Assembly (NCBI GenBank): GCA_949130485.1
Contig: OX422186.1
Location: 7,006,792 to 7,070,791, forward strand
Length of the DNA stretch: 64,000 nt
Source of the DNA: Agelas oroides
Lineage: Eukaryota; Porifera; Demospongiae; Agelasida; Agelasidae
Reading direction: 5' to 3'
The notes beneath the pieces are model-generated. The model made no database searches. It was given only the letters and a program-made list of their open reading frames with translations, and had not been told where the DNA came from. The position numbers were made by a program, and so were the translations under genes. Positions 46,688 to 59,159 of this stretch are shown in pieces. How positions within the stretch are numbered: the stretch's first letter is position 1; each line of letters begins with the position of its first letter.

Positions 46688-49545
46688 CAGGGCCGTAGAC
46701 AATTTTTTTTGTCTGGGGGTGCTAACTTTCACTACACATTATAAGCAGTTATGTGCTGTGCACTTTGTGCACAGCCACCTAGAGGGGTCTGGGGGCATGC
46801 CCCCCCAGGAAATTTTTTTTAAAATAAGCCTTCTGAGAATGATTCTGAGCATGTTCTGAGGTAACAGACTTTATTAAAAAGTTGTAGTTATGAACATGAA
46901 ATTGAATACACAATTACACAAAATTTCCAAAAATTGAATAGCGGCTAGCATTTCTACCAATGAATTCATTGGCAAGTGCTGTTAGGTCAAGTTTGTCAGT
47001 GTCTTCACAGTGCACATGCAGGAGCATGCACCAGTTCAGTCTGCTCTGGTGCATAGTACTTCTGAGCCATGTCTTTAAACGTCTCAGTGCACTGAATGAT
47101 CTCTCGCTTATTGCATTAGTGGCAGGCATGACAAGAATCAACTTGACAAGCTGCATCACCATACTGTAAAACTGACATCCTGCAGGACTTAGACACTGCA
47201 AAAAGTTGATTATGCTCTTCAGCTTCATCCCACCTTTCTCATTTTTAATGTCTTTTGGGATATTGCTGTGTAGAACACATAACTGTGTTGCCAGCCGATC
47301 TTTGTTCAAATCACTGTCATACAGACGAAGCAGATCATCAAAGTCATCCAGGTTTGCTTTCGCATCACAGAGTAACTAATCTGCTGAGAGTCTTATATCC
47401 ATCTTGATCAAACCTGGAGCGAATAGCTTGTACAACATGGTCAATCACCTCATAGTATGTTCGTCTGTAGAAGGATTCTACTGAAGTTGGTGCATCAGGA
47501 ATTGATGATCCCACTTCATATCTCCTTGGCACTTTTCGCAGTCGTGGTAAGTTTGGCTCTGCTACTTCAAATTGTTGGCGTCGTTGTTCTGTTTTTTTCC
47601 AAAACAGAGTAAAAGACTCCTCAGATCTGATACTTTCTAAAGTTGTAATAGTCATGCTCATGAGATTCTGCCCTTCACTTGCAGAGACAGTGGAACCTTG
47701 TAGTGCAGCTGACAGATTATCAGCCATGTTCAACACCATACGTCCCAATTCAATTCCAAATAAAAAGTCAAAATTTTCCATCTGCTTTGCAACACCACCA
47801 ATACGAGCACGCATTTCACTGTCATTGCTTTCCTGCTGTGCTAGAGACCATGTATCCCTCAAAACATCATAATTTTCTGAGATTGACATCAGAGCAGCTG
47901 CATGAACAGTCCAACGAGTGGGACATAACAAACGTATTCCAGGTGACTCACAGGCAATGTCATTTTTAACCTTCTGAAATATTGTTTCACGTTTTGGCGA
48001 TTTCTTTATCAGTTTGGTCATCTCCTCTACTGTATCCAAAGTATCACGAAGTATGTGGTTAGCTTTCACTGATTCTTGGACAGCAAGATTTAGAGCGTGG
48101 CCATAACAATGGGTGTAGAGAGCCCGTGGCTCATTTCGAAGTAGAGTGGTTGCAACCCCAGTTTTGCAACCAGCCATTGCACTGGCCCCATCGTAACATT
48201 GACCCCTACAATTTTGTAGCTGCATGACAGCCTTAATAGAATGTCTTCTATTGTACGAATGATATTTGGTGCTGTGGTAGAATCAAGGCTATGTAGCCCA
48301 ATAAATTCCTCATGGCTCTTGAGTTGGTCATCAACATACCGAATACAAAACACAAGTTGTTCTGTGTTAGAAACGTCAGTGGTCTCATCGAAAACAGCTT
48401 TCCAGTAAGATTATGTGCGAGTTTTCTAAGGATAGTTGTTGCCATGATTTCCAGCATTTCATTTTGGATTGCTGGACTTGTAAACCGATCCTTGGACTTC
48501 TCCAGCCATGCACCTAGATTGGGAACATCATCCTTGCGCAGTTGTAGTAGCTGCATCAAATTACTGTTGGATTCACCACATCCATGAGCAACAAAACTCC
48601 CTCGCAAAGGTAATCCTTGCCGAGCAAGAAAACGTACAGTAGACAGAGTAGTGTACAAAGCTTTTCGGTTCTCAGCCTTCTCTTTGGCGTGAGCACTACT
48701 AAGCATCTCATCCAAATCCTTTGAACTCTTTATTATCATGTCAACAGCGTATCTGTGACATACAGACTGCTCATGCTTAATGAATTTATGACGGGCCTTT
48801 TGCCAGTTATTAAAACCAGTTTCAGTAAAAGTTTCCCTGTCATTGGAAGCTTACGCTGGATAGCTGTGGCACAATAGAAGCAGAGTACTGAATCTTCTTC
48901 CTGTAGATAGTGTAGCCATGGATGATGTTGATACCACGATGCAGAGAAGCCACGTTGTTGTCTACCAAATGTATGTTTTGGGAAATTTAACTTAGGCTGG
49001 TTTGGCTCATTAGGAATTACATGATGCTTCTTAGTGCTGCTGTTAGAGGTACTAAGATCTTCTGTGCTCTCACTGCTGCTATCTGGGACCAATGAACTTG
49101 ATAATGAGTCCGACCTACTCCCTGACTCACGTGTGTGCTCATCATCAGATGGGCTGACTTGTGGCCTTGTGGATGCAACAGCACTAGTTGATGGCTGTGT
49201 CTCAGTAGACTTGAAGTATTTGAACAATCCAGACATATTCCAAGAGTAGCCATATAAGTTGAACCACATGTTGACTCACGTTTATATCGAGGGTGCGTAA
49301 TAAATCAGAGAACTTTGACACAGGGCACGCGACCCAAGACGTAAGAGGCTCCGCCCCAAGGATCGTGATCGATCATCGAGCGATACGATGTGAGTTTGTC
49401 ACTTTGGATAGCAATATCAAGCTTTACTTTCGAAAACACTTAGTGACTACATAGCTAGTTTGTGATATAGTATTTTTTACATAGACCGATGCCAAAATTT
49501 GGGGGTGCTTCAGCACCCCCAAGCACCCACTTGTCTACGGCCTTG
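46688..49545. mobile_element. hAT transposon with zf-TTF transposase, decayed
   Basis: 15-bp TIRs CAGGGCCGTAGACAA and TTGTCTACGGCCTTG bound 2858 bp that contain a broken transposase gene. Flanks share only TATAA, so the expected 8-bp duplication has decayed or is obscured. Confidence 0.85.
46914..49269 (-). pseudogene. hAT-superfamily transposase (zf-TTF / DUF4371 type), broken
   Basis: In order on the minus strand: Ser-rich N-terminus, TTF-type zinc finger region (WYQHHPWLHYLQEEDSVLCFYC), a DUF4371-like part (SFVAHGCGESN, FIGLHSLDSTTA), the conserved CRGQCYDGASAMAG and YTHCYGHALNLAVQ hAT RNase-H-like motifs, and a C-terminal hAT dimerisation segment (ATNAISERSFSALRRLKTW). The reading frame is broken at about 48.83, 48.3 and 48.22 kb and by a stop near 47.37 kb, so it is not functional. 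It resembles ZMYM1-like proteins derived from such elements. Confidence 0.88.
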
Positions 49546-49876
49546 TATAATACCCTTGTGAAGGCTCAGATCACTTCGTGTCTGGAGCGACCGTGTGCAG
49601 TGTAGTAAGTAAACACTTGGCCGTACCTCCGGTCTCGCTAAACTTATTATTCGAGGCGCTTAGTAGTGCTACAACATGCCAACGGGCGAATTTAAGTTTC
49701 GTCGACAACATCGCCATTGCGTAGGCCACCGTCAGATACTAACAGCGAGTTTTTAACAGTCCTAGAACTCCTTGTTTGTCTTAGACTGGCTAATTTCTGT
49801 TCGCCACGCCTTTAGAGAGTCACACATCCACGTGATTTCGTTCCGCAATCTGATTGGAGGCGCCCTGTCTGAGCCG
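49546..49876. other. Intergenic, nothing recognised
   Basis: Sequence between the hAT and the GATCCG-rich element. Confidence 0.5.
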
Positions 49877-50799
49877 CCGGTGTCACAGGAAATCCGATCC
49901 GGGCCTATACCGATCCGGGCGGATCGGATCCGCTAGTGGAATCAATCCGTCGGATCGGATTCGCTAGCGGATCCGATCCGCCCCCGGATCAATTTTACTA
50001 GCGGATTCGATCCTTCGCCGCGAAAACGATCCGTCTTTGGTGCAAGTGTTCTGTCAAGAAAATCACTAGCTGTCAGGATGATGTACGATTTCTCAACACT
50101 TCTAGAACATTTTACATGATTCAGAGCTTTGGGACTCATGGAAATCGACTACCAGACGATCTATGACTATCTCCACTGCGGGAAGTGTCCAGCAGGAACG
50201 GATGTGTAAACCAGAAGCGAGCAACGTGGAACAAGGCGAAAAAGTTTGTCATCAAGGATGGCGTTTTACACTACATAGCCAAGGAATGGATGCATATACA
50301 GAGTTGCTTTCAGAAGAAGGAAAGGCAGCCATTCCCACTGACCCGGACAGCCCCGCATCACCAGAGTTACTTCCCTCTTATAGGGATCGACAAGTGTTGG
50401 GACTTGTACCACATGGAGTGTGTAGGACTTGAAAGACCACCATCAAACAAGAGCAATGGAATTGTAACAATTGCTCTATACAGTCATAATAACTGTTGTA
50501 TTTGTTTCAGACCAAACCATTTGACATGGATATTCGTTATACCCTAAGTCAAGGGTTAGTCAAGTCAGACTCTGAGTCAAGGAATACTCTGACAAAGTAG
50601 ACTCGTAACCTATATAGTATCTATGTCAGGTCCGCATGCCAGAATACACTATAGTTTACTATGAGAAGTCAACAGTAGGAACCCTATGGCACCCGTTGAT
50701 ACCCCGGATTGAATCCGCTGAGGTAGGATCGAAACCGCTAGCATATCTGATCCGGCCCGGATCGGATTTTCGGGGGGATCGGATCCGCTGTGACACCGG
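49877..50799. mobile_element. GATCCG-rich TIR element
   Basis: Ends CCGGTGTCACAGGAAATCC and CGCTGTGACACCGG are inverted, and each is followed inward by a dense array of CGGATCGGATCC-type words (49880-50015 and 50690-50790). No clear target duplication. The interior carries an integrase-like fragment. Confidence 0.68.
50163..50547 (+). pseudogene. Integrase zinc-binding-like fragment
   Basis: One frame contains NKAKKFVIKDGVLHYIAKE, resembling the H2C2 region upstream of retroelement or KRAB-A-like integrase domains; another frame continues the similarity only weakly. Too short and frameshifted to be a working gene. Confidence 0.35.
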
Positions 50800-50901
50800 A
50801 AGTCAACGGTACGCGGTTTGAACCCCCCAATGTTACCAGGCTCTTTCCTCCCGCGCGCGGAAAGAGGAAATGAGCCTGGGGACGAGGCTTAAATCTGCGG
50901 A

Positions 50902-50991
50902 TTTACGAAAATTGTACGTGCACGTGCACACTTAAAATCCAAATTTGAAATTGTGCGTGTACGTGCACACTTCAAATCCAAATTTGAAATG
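50902..50991. repeat. Duplicated GTACGTGCACACTTNAAATCC block
   Basis: Two tandem copies immediately upstream of the Helitron start codon (50992); a possible promoter repeat. Confidence 0.55.
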
Positions 50992-51077
50992 ATCATGGAG
51001 TCTTCACCATCTTCCTCAATGACAGTGGATTTTCCGAGTTCGAGAGAGAGATTGCGTCTTGAGCGAGAGGAAAGGGC

Positions 51078-52450
51078 TTTTTTTTTTTTTTTTTTTTTTT
51101 TTCTCTATAAAACTTTATGCAAAAGGCAAAGGATGCACAAAATAGCCATACGCTAATAAGAAGTGCACCCTGTTAAAGGGGGACAAACACAAAAACGAAC
51201 ACACCACTACAAATAAGACAAAAAGCACAGGAGTAGTGAGCTATAATGTACAGAGTTTAGAACTATAGTTAACAATGTTACTCTTAAAATGCAGCAGAGG
51301 TAAATTAACAACAGACTCAGGAAGCAAGTTCCACGCATGAACAGTATGTGGCACAAACGAGTGTAAATATGCGTTGGTACCAGCAAATGGTTGTTGGAGC
51401 AGTAGTTGCCTGTTTGTACGCTGAATCATATTGGGTGGGAAGAAGCATAAACCATGAACAATTTTAAACAACATGCACAGGCTGGCCTGAGCTCTTCTGG
51501 GTTCCAGGGCAATAATATCAGTCAATGACAAAAGGTGCTGATAGCCACTGTCCCAAGATTTGGTTGCCATACGCAATGTGTCTTTGCTGGCATTATTGTA
51601 GAATCTTCGATACAGGAGACCAAGAATCTTTCTGGCTTTTGAGCAGACAGAGTCTATGTGTTGAGAAAAGGATAAGTCTCTGGCAAGAATCACGCCAAGA
51701 TATTTGAAGCATTCTACCTGTTCCAGGGGTGTATCTCCGAGGTATAAAACTCCAGGATAAGTAGGCCTTCTTTTTCTAGATATCACCGTATACTTGCATT
51801 TGGCAGAATTAAAGGTAAGATGGTTCTGTTGTACCCATTTGTCAATGCTTGAAATATCATCCTGTAAAACTTGAAAGTCCTCCCTTCCTTTGATGGTACG
51901 AAACAGTAGGAGATCATCTGCATAGAGAACAGAGTGACTGCCATCTGAAGTGCGTAGGTATGTCAGGTCGTCAATATAAATTAGAAATAGAAGAGGGCCC
52001 AAAATGGATCCTTGGGGTACCCCCGATAGAGCATGCGAGTCTGATGAGCTTGAACCATTAACCACCACCATCTGCTTCCTGGAAGTAAGATAGTTTCCTA
52101 CCCAGGCCAGGATGTTGATATTTAGGCCCGTCTGTTGTAGCTTTTCCATAAGTACTTTGTGGGGAACAGAATCAAACGCCTTTCGTAGGTCAAAAAAGAC
52201 CGCTCCAATTTCACTACCCTCATCAAGCATTCTCAGCCAGTTGTCAACTGTGGCTAGTAGTGCAGTCACTGTGGACTTCCCTGGTTGAAAGCCCCATTGA
52301 GAGTTTGAGAGAGGGTGCATGATATGGAGATGGTCCGAAATAATATGATGAACATGCCGTTCCAGCACTTTGCTCAGAATACTCAAGAGAGAAATAGGCC
52401 GATAATCGTTAGGGGTGGTAGCTGTCGATGATTTTGGTATTGGTACTACT
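51078..52450 (-). mobile_element. 5'-truncated LINE insertion with poly(A) tail
   Basis: Minus-strand LINE copy. Its 3' end is a 25-nt A tail (T run at 51078-51102 on the plus strand) and its 5' end stops inside the RT domain at about 52450. It splits a Helitron ORF; at most 2 bp are duplicated. Confidence 0.85.
51241..52450 (-). pseudogene. LINE reverse transcriptase fragment
   Basis: About 400 codons open, containing NDYRPISLLS, FDLRKAFDSVPH, GVPQGSILGPLLF, the catalytic YADD box and KYLGVILARDLSF, typical of CR1/L2/Jockey-type LINEs. Endonuclease and ORF1 are missing through 5' truncation. The ORF upstream of 52450 is chimeric read-through into antisense Helitron. Dead on arrival, but the RT core is intact. 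Confidence 0.9.
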
Positions 52451-52932
52451 GCCAGGCTGCAGCGTCGGCGCGAAAGAGACCGAGAGCGAAGACGATCACT
52501 CAACAGACCGAGGTGAGGCAACGTAATTTGTTAGCTAGACGCGAGCGCAGAGCGGGGGAGCAGCCCGAAACTAGGCAGGCCAGGCTAAATAGACTACGCG
52601 AGCGCGACCACGAACGTAAAGCAATGGAACAGCCCGAGGCTAGACAACCCCAGTCGTTAGGCCAGCGGTCCATTTCATTCAGATACAGGAAGTGCACGTA
52701 GAGCTACATTCCAGTGTGTAATTAACGCAATGGATACTTCCTGACTTTTCTACAAGCTAGCTCCAGCCAGCAATGGCAGAAACGAACCGGACTTGCACCA
52801 GTTTGCGAAGAGGTACCTTTCTGCTGTTCATAAATGTACTTTGTATCCCGGTTTGATAATGCCTTCCAGCGTTGCGACCGTTTTTCGCAACCTCGTCGCG
52901 GGACGAGACTCGTGATATGTTGCCGCGTATTT

Positions 52933-53777
52933 GGGCGAGCGTGAGCGAGCCCCACACCAGTGAGTTGAATCGAGATTTTTCATCGAATATTATTATTATT
53001 ATCTGTCATACGTCGTTCCGTATATTCTTGACGCTGTAATTTAACGCGATAGCCGCGGGCCGCGTGCGGCTACAGTACCGGAGTGCGTTTCAAAGCTCTA
53101 ATCTGATTGGTTGGGTTAGGGGCTCGCGTGCGGACCTTAAGTAAGATTTTCGTACAACTTGGCAGCCAGCTAGCTCCATGGTGACTTTGAAAGATGACGC
53201 TTATGAAAGATAGCTAGGGATTGCAGGCGGAGCGTGCGCACTTATTGAAGAAAGGATAGCCTATAGAAGTTGTGTTTGCGGCGACACCCAGGATATATAG
53301 GTAGCTGGATCGAGCGTGAGTGTCTACTGTATGTAAACAGTTGTGTAGAGAGGTTAGCAGAAATCGGCAGAGACCCTCCTTCTATCCATGGCTGATGGAT
53401 GGCGAACCCTCTCTGCTGTATCTCTAAGATGCCTCAACTTGAGGCTTCTTAGCATAGTCCTTACTTGAGACTCAAGTAAAGACTATGCACGACAAGCCAG
53501 GCTGTGTTTAGACTTAGCCTACAGTTAGCCAGAGTAGATGCTTAGGTTGCACTAATGGCATTGTATGGTACCACCCCATGAGAAGCTAGTCTCTGCAACC
53601 ATCTCCTCTAAGCTGTTAAGCACTTGTGTAGAGAGTAGAGTGACAAGCTTTGTTCAGCTACATGCCACGCCACCTGTGTGCTGTGATCTGACACTTCACT
53701 GAAAAGCCTTTGATATAAGTTAAAGCTGTGTGTTGCTTGCTCACGCTCGCCCAACAATGTTCTACATTCTCCTAGTT
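52933..53777. mobile_element. Helentron-like non-autonomous insertion in foldback arm
   Basis: Starts GGGCGAGCGTGAGCGAGCCC; the complement GCTCACGCTCGCCC lies about 25 nt inside the other end, which finishes CTAG(TT). The uninterrupted sister arm at 55720-55740 shows the empty site TATTTTAGTAC, placing the insertion at a T/T with no target duplication. Asymmetric inverted ends and T-T insertion are Helentron traits. Confidence 0.72.
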
Positions 53778-55255
53778 TAGTACATTTTTTTTTGACTACC
53801 CGAACCCTGGCGATATATATACGTACAGATAGCCCTTGGATAGCTCTACAAAATATGTAAAAATCAAAAACTTCCGCTCGGGCAGTTAGCAGTTATGCGG
53901 GCTCAAAGTTGGGCTGAAATATTATTCTGCGGTTTACATAATTGGCATGTTTTCTGGTGCGTTCTAACTGGGAATGCTGTACAGAGAGATGCACTGGCCA
54001 CTGTGCAGGGTGAACTGAAAGGTAAAGTGATTTGAGTACCAAAAAATAAAGTAACTGACTTGGCTTGTATGCATTCAGGGTCCCAAAGTTGGATGACAGG
54101 CTATGTGATAGCTGATAGCTATAGTATAGCTCAGCTAGCATCCGTTAACACACGTGCTGGGTGGGATAATCAATCAGTCAGTAGTAGCAACCTTATTTTG
54201 TATTTGCTGTGCCATAAGAAATGGTACTGCAGATCCTGGGCTGGAGCACACGGAGCCATCGCTACTTGCCAGCCCTACACAACCCCCCACCGCCCCTTTC
54301 TAAGGCAAGTTTGGGAAATAGCAATTTTGTGTTACAGTTTAACCCTGTAGGCAGCAGGGTAGTATTAGAGTGAGCTCAAAACAGTTACGCAGAGTGCGTT
54401 ATACTGCATAATCCAGGTTGCCTATTGCAGGTGTGCGCTACAAGCATGCTGAAGACTTGAGGGCCAGCGTTCGTATTGGACTGGTCCTCCTTTGTGTACA
54501 AGTAACGTTAAAGGCACAATGTGACTTGCTACATGAGAGTGCGCACTGCTACTGACATTGGAGAAATTCTTTTAAAGTTCCCTCTGGGCACACCACCATC
54601 CAAAGATATACATGTCATCTGAAAGCTCTTCGCTACTCATACAAGCCCTCAGTGATGATGTGCTGCACTAAAGGTGCAGTGGTGCTCTCCAACTTCATTG
54701 GCTCTTCAGCTGCTAGCCCTGGGACATTCTAGGATTTAACTTTTTGGCTCCCCCACCTGATAATGCTAAGGCACTAACACAAGTCATTGTCGTCACTATC
54801 ATTGACAACAAGCCGTTAACGACAGTATGTTAGCATGATATGCTATACGGTACTTATACCAGACCTAAACCAACACTAACCCCACCCTAACCATATAAAT
54901 CACTGTATAGCATATGGATGCCAATGTACTGTCGTTAATGGAAATACATTGACACCCTCCTTGTCATCTTCCTCTCTATCACTGTTGTCCTCCTCTTACT
55001 CTTCTATATACTGGGATCTGCACTGAGTACCATTTCTTATGGCACAGCAGATGCTAAAGTTGCTACCACTGATTGTTTATCCCACCCAGCATGTGTGAAA
55101 CATTAATGGGTGCTAGCTGAGCTTAACTATCAGCTGCTTAGCCTCATGTTGGAATAGAGTTTAGATGTTTATGAGGTGAACTGGGTGTGTGACTGAGGCA
55201 TTTCAGTACCACCGTGCTGCACATATAGAGGATTGTGGGGGCTGGTGGTTGTCCG

Positions 55256-55323
55256 TTTGTCGTAGCTCAGTCGCAGAGCACTGGCTGCACAAGCCAGGTG
55301 TCCTAGGTTTGATTCCCGGCAAC
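55256..55323 (+). other. tRNA-like sequence in foldback element A
   Basis: A box TAGCTCAGTCGCAGAGC, perfect anticodon stem CTGGC/GCCAG and B box GGTTTGATTCC. Acceptor and T stems pair poorly, so probably a SINE head or tRNA relic. Confidence 0.4.
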
Positions 55324-55999
55324 TGCTGGCCTTTCACTTTCCTCTATTTCGCCTCAAAAACATCTGAACTATCAGCTATCACATAGCCTGTCTTCCAACT
55401 TTGGGGCCCTGAATGCATACAAGCCAAGTCAGTTACTTTACTTTTGGTACTCAAATCACTTTACCTTTCAGTTCACCCTGCACAGTGGCCAGTGCATCTC
55501 TCTGTACAGCATTCCCAGTTAGAACGCACCAGTAAACATGCCAATTATGTAAACCGCAGCATAATATTTCAGCCCAACTTTGAGCCCGCATAACTGCTAA
55601 CTGCCCGAGCGGAAGTTTTTGATTTTTACATATTTTGTACAGCTATCCGTGGGCTATCTGTACATATATATATCGCCAGGGTTCGGGTAGTCAAAAAAAA
55701 ATGTACTAAAATACGCGGCAACATATCACGAATCTCGCCCCGCGATGAGGTTGCGAAAAACGGTCGCAACGCTGGAAGGCATTATCAAACCGGGATACAA
55801 AGTACATTTATGAACAGCAGAAAGGTACCTCTACGCAAACTGGCGCAAGTCCGGTTCGTTTCTGCCATTGTTGGCTGGAGCTAGCTTGTAGAAAAGTCAG
55901 GAAGTATTCATTGCGTTAATTACATACTGGAATGTAGCTCTACGTGCACTTCCTGTATCTGTTCTATTGTTCTTGGACCGCTGGCTTAACGACTGACCC

Positions 56000-57619
56000 A
56001 GGCTAGAGAGACGACGCGAGCGCGACCACGAACGTAGAGCAATGGAACAGCCCGAGGCTAGACAACCCAGGCTAGAGAGACGACGCGAGCACGACCACGA
56101 ACGTAGAGCAATGGAACAGCCCGAGGCTAGACAACCCAGGCTAGAGAGACGACGCGAGCGCGACCACGAACGTAGAGCAATGGAACAGCCCGAGGCTAGA
56201 CAACCCAGGCTAGAGAGACAACGTGAGCGCAACCGCCAACAACGAGCAGCTGAACAGGCTGATGCAAGACAAGCTAGGCTTACACGAAACCGGGAGGCTA
56301 ACCGACGAAGAAGGCAAGCTGAAACACAGCCTGAGCCAGAACGAACCAGCATGCCTGCTTTAGAGGATGAGTGGGTACAGGGTAAGCTTGCTGCCTTTCA
56401 TTCCAAAATGTCAAGCTTATCTTTCTGTCACTGTAGCTGCTGCAACGAGTCATTTCCTAGCATAAAGCTCAGCTCTGACACCTCTGTATGCAGCCGCTGT
56501 TCACGTGACAAGCAAGAACCAAAACTCTATTCGGCTGCCAACAACATGGATCCGGGTTCAGTGCCACCAGCATTACAAGGTCTAACGCAGGTTGAGATGC
56601 TAATTTCTCCTGTGATGCCAATTATGAGTGTGTACCAACTTCCTCTAGGTCAGTATGGCTATAGTGGGCACGTTATCAACCTACCACAAGATGTAGCAAG
56701 CTTTGTCCGCAGCCTTCCACGCATTCCTAGCCAGCTTGATGTTGTGGTAGTACGCAGAGAAGGTGCAGCTGGATCACACAAGGACTTTAAGGTAAGGCGC
56801 TCTTGTGTGCTGCAAGCGCTGAAGTGGTTGATGGAGAACAACCCATACTTCCGTGGGATTTCCCTTGACCATGCTGCTTTGGCTCAACTGCCTGAAAATG
56901 GTGAGTTACCTGGACTGTCTGCTGTGACCTTGCCTGATGATGAAAGTGGCACTGAACCTGATTTTGAACAAAGCGAAGAGCACGATAGTGAACTGCTGAG
57001 CAGTAGTTTTGTGCCAGCAGCTCCTCGCCAAGCAACTGAGCGAGAAGGTGTAGAGCAGGTAGTGACTGGTGAGCAGCCAGTTGCTTGGCCTCCACGTGGT
57101 GACACCCCTTTGAATGAGTTCCATTCAGAGGGGTACATTACTCTGGCTTTCCCAACTCTCTTTCCTACTGGGGCTGCAGACTTCACTGCACCGCACATGC
57201 GCACTGTTACCCTTGGTTACTATTTGAAGCATTTGATGATGTACAGTGACGGTAGGTTTGCCAGGCATCCTCGCTTCAGATACTTTGCCCTCAACACTGA
57301 AATGCGCTGGCGTGCTTTACAAGCTGGTCGTGTTTACGTTCGTCAACATCCTGAGGATGCACGCCTTTCTGTGGATGAGTTGCGTGACATGGTTGGTACA
57401 TCCTTTTCCAGTCGTGTCTGTCACTATGCTGGCTCTCTGAGGGGAACACGTCAGTACTGGATGAAGCAACGTAGCTGCTTGATAGCCATGGTCGACACGC
57501 TTGGGCTTCCAACTGTTTTCTTCACCCACAGTGCTGCTGACCTTCAGTGGCCAGAACTTGCAAACTTGATCTGCCAGGATAGTCCAGAAGATGCAAGTGC
57601 CCGCAGGCATGCAGTCTGA
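56000..57619 (+). pseudogene. Helitron N-terminal part: charged repeats, Cys cluster, Helitron_like_N
   Basis: Four copies of a 25-residue repeat containing ERRAMEQPEARQPRLERRRE are followed by a Cys cluster (CHCSCCNESF...CSRCSRDK), a PALQGLTQVE / VINLPQDVASFVRSLPR region typical of Helitron-like N-terminal proteins, an acidic linker, and the start of Helitron_like_N (LKHLMMYSDGRFARHPRFRY). The frame ends in TGA at 57617 through a frameshift near 57605. Confidence 0.85.
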
Positions 57620-58664
57620 CAACCCAGCTGTAGCTGACTGGTTTTTCTATGAGCGATTCCAGCAGTTCCTCTAGTGCTTTTACCTGGACATCCTTGATGC
57701 CAAGGACTATTGGCTGAGGTTTGAGTGGCAGCACCGTGGCAGTCCTCATGTGCATGGCCTGGCTTGGCTGCCAGGTGCGCCAGACATACAAGTATTTACT
57801 GACCCTGCTGCGGCTGAGGAGAACCGCCAACAATCTATTGCATTCATTGACTCTGTAATCTCCACCACCAACCCTGCTCTTCTGCCTGATGGTAGCAACC
57901 TGTCAGAAGCACCTCGTGCTCAGACAAATCCACACATCTGCAACAAGGCTTATGCAGAAGTGACAGACCATGAACAAGACCTCAGCCAATTGATTGCCAC
58001 ATGCCAACGCCACACTGTTTGTTCCCCTGCCTACTGTCTCAGGACCAAGCATGGTAAGCAGGAATGTCGCTTTCACTGCCCCAAGGCTTTGTGTGAGGAG
58101 ACAGTTGTGTCAGTAGAAGATGGTGATGTTGAGCTTCAAACAGCCAGGAATGATCCACTGATCAACAGCTTCAACTGCATCCAGCTCTCAGGGTGGCGGG
58201 CAAATGTAGATATGCAGTACTGTGTCTCCAGGCAGAAGGTGATTTCATATTGTGCCAAGTACGTTACTAAGTGTGAGCCTCGTTCCCAGTCATTGAAGGA
58301 TGTGTATGCTACAATTGTAAGGGGGTTGAAAGAGGATGATAGGGCACTGAAGGCAGTGCAGAAGCTGTTGATCAGCACAACTGCAGAGCGAGACTACTCT
58401 GCACAGGAGACGTGTCACCTCCTGTTGATGCTCCCAATGTACACGGCTTCACGTGACTTTGTGATGCTTAGCTTAGATGGGTCTAGACAGGTAGAGGAAC
58501 GACTGGAAGAAGGTAAGCCCGCAACTGCATTGTCAGCTCTCGACCACTACACTAGCAGGCCAGCCACTCCACAGTTTGAGGAAATGACACTGCTCCACTT
58601 TGTGCAGCACTACTCAATGCCAAAGAATGTAGGGCAGCCAAGCCAGGCCATGCACATGAGGTGA
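57600..58664 (+). pseudogene. Helitron Rep (HUH, two-Tyr) part
   Basis: In frame after the shift: FFYERFQQF, an in-frame TAG near 57672, then the HUH motif in RGSPHVHGLAW (about 57735) and the two-tyrosine motif YCAKYVTK (about 58250), the nuclease signature of Helitron rolling-circle transposase. Similarity continues to HFVQHYSMPKNVG, then the frame is lost. Confidence 0.85.
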
Positions 58665-58767
58665 GGAACCAGTGGTTAGAAAGAAGATGGTTGTGGTGAG
58701 GGTGTAGCCCCACTGCTCTCCTGACACAAGTGGTCCACAGTACGAACAGTACTGCCAGCAAAAGCTG

Positions 58768-59151
58768 ATGCTACACAGGCCTTTCTGGGAGTACCAGCAG
58801 CTCAAAGCTGGATGTGACACCTTTGCTGAGGCCTTTGCTGGCTACCTTCAGTCAGGCAGCATCCCTCCATCTCTGGAGGACGATCTGTATCGGTTACATC
58901 AGCAGCAACAGCAACACCAGGATCCAGGTGAGTCTGATAGTGATAGTGAGGAGCTTACTGACGAGCAGGGCCAGCACAACCAAGCCAGGGAAGAGTGGAT
59001 GCTGCTCTGTTCCAACCTGCAGCCGTCAGCTGAGGGGCAGGAGGAAACACAGCAGTCCACAGACTGGACAGCTGTGGCACAGCTTTATCCTAACTTAGAA
59101 GAGATGCCACGTTTGTCACACATGCCAAGGAGAGTGCTCAGCTACAAGTAG
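58768..59151 (+). pseudogene. Helitron Rep-helicase linker fragment
   Basis: Resumes near 58740 with YEQYCQQKLMLHRPF and FAEAFAGYLQSG, followed by a Gln/Glu-rich linker and a TAG at 59149. The 58665-58740 stretch has several stops, so at least two frameshifts lie there. Confidence 0.7.
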
Positions 59152-59159
59152 CCACTTCA

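Larger units (their letters stand above)
52651..55995. mobile_element. Foldback element A, 3.3 kb, 4-bp target duplication
   Basis: Inverted arms 52651-54125 (with an 845-bp insertion) and 55365-55995, termini CAGTCGTTAGGCCAGCGGTCC and GGACCGCTGGCTTAACGACTG. Flanked by ACCC (52647-52650, 55996-55999), which is exactly the interrupted word of the Helitron repeat. The centre (54130-55360) is noncoding apart from a tRNA-like stretch. Same family as the element at 30720-34032. Confidence 0.85.

Noticed and set aside
52241-52521. N-terminal extension of the LINE RT ORF up to 52521
   Set aside because: The part beyond 52450 is antisense of the Helitron charged repeats, so the ORF is a chimera across the insertion point.
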